This document shows positions 63,680-64,000 of a stretch of DNA of 64,000 bases, piece by piece. Source of the stretch: Actinacidiphila epipremni (GTDB lineage: Bacteria; Actinomycetota; Actinomycetes; Streptomycetales; Streptomycetaceae); contig NZ_JAATEJ010000020.1 of the NCBI RefSeq assembly GCF_012034175.1, positions 62,001 through 126,000 on the forward strand, read 5' to 3'. Each line of letters opens with the position of its first letter. Position 1 is the stretch's first letter. The translations under genes and the position numbers were made by a program. The notes beneath the pieces were generated by a model. It was not told the origin of the DNA, made no database searches, and saw nothing but the letters and a program-made list of their open reading frames with translations.

Positions 63680-64000
63680 CGTCCGGCGAGCCGCAGACGG
63701 CGGACGCGAACGCCCCCGCTCCCCCTGCCGCCCCCACCCCTGCCGCCTCCGCCGCCGGCACCCGCGACCCGGCCGCCCCCGCCGCACCCGGCGACGGCTT
63801 CCTGACCATGTGGCGGGACCTCGCCGTCCTCGGCCGCAGCGCCGCGAGCGGCGGCTACCGCCGCTACGCCTGGACGCCCGCCGACGCCGACTGCCGCGCC
63901 TGGTTCCGCGCCCAGGCCGACGCCCGGGGCCTTGCGTACGAGACCGACCGCAACGGCAACCAGTGGGCCTGGCTCGGCGACCCTGCGGCCGGCGGCGCCG
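63676..64000 (+). CDS. M20-family amidohydrolase (allantoate amidohydrolase-like), cut by right edge
   Basis: Only the first 108 residues are present. After a low-complexity Ala/Pro stretch (to ~residue 34) comes FLTMWRDLAVLGRSAASGGYRRYAWTPADADCRAWFRAQADARGLAYETDRNGNQWAWLGD, the start of the M20 family that includes allantoate and N-carbamoyl amino-acid amidohydrolases. Metal-binding residues lie beyond the edge. Its start overlaps the hutU stop by four bases, so it probably acts in histidine breakdown, perhaps on an N-formyl or N-formimino glutamate. Confidence 0.8.

Overview
The window is about 64 kb of very GC-rich actinobacterial chromosome, almost certainly from Streptomyces or a close relative in the Streptomycetaceae. 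The evidence is the strong codon bias, a tRNA-Leu with a UAA anticodon (bldA), two resuscitation-promoting-factor (Rpf) genes in tandem, coiled-coil polarity proteins, many leaderless genes with TAnnnT -10 boxes, and a gene order that, from memory, matches the S. coelicolor chromosome between the hut genes and ppc. Most of it is chromosomal core with a few accessory insertions.

Layout. 1-4.4 kb: ppc (cut by the left edge), an orphan NarL-type histidine kinase and a DivIVA/FilP-like coiled-coil protein. 4.5-12 kb: a compact block of polymorphic-toxin domains joined or paired with SUKH-type immunity domains. It holds a deaminase fused to SUKH-4, a WHH nuclease fused to SUKH-1, and a YwqJ-type deaminase overlapping a SUKH-3 gene, with two paralogous lipoproteins between them. 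12.3-19.5 kb: a MacB-like ABC exporter and mfd. 19.6-29.4 kb: an accessory-looking stretch with two DUF2079 membrane-protein paralogues flanking a lipoprotein, an orphan adenine methylase with an altered catalytic motif, a 181-bp MITE-like element, and a membrane protein/Ser-Thr kinase pair.

29.7-41.9 kb: a surface and cell-cycle region with a secreted HNH nuclease, a SurA-like lipoprotein, mazG, a cytochrome P450, two Rpf muralytic enzymes (the second behind a c-di-AMP riboswitch), enolase, an FtsB/DivIC-like protein, a DUF501 protein, ppx and ndh with a Rex-type operator. 42-47.4 kb: cfa, bldA, a Tat-exported flavin amine oxidase whose ribosome-binding site lies in a perfect hairpin, a prim-pol gene with a consensus LexA box, and a Bax-inhibitor-1 family protein.

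47.5-59 kb: small conserved hypotheticals, a thiolase, an SGNH hydrolase, cystathionine beta-synthase, an acyl-CoA synthetase and an MMPL transporter. 59-64 kb: histidine catabolism, with an RpiR-type regulator, a DapDC-like decarboxylase, hutU, and an M20 amidohydrolase cut by the right edge.

Strongest leads: the self-immune toxin block, the Shine-Dalgarno-sequestering hairpin next to bldA, the SOS-box prim-pol, the MITE inserted into a kinase operon leader, and the methylase whose NPPF motif reads HPPF. All functional calls come from reading motifs by eye, without database searches.
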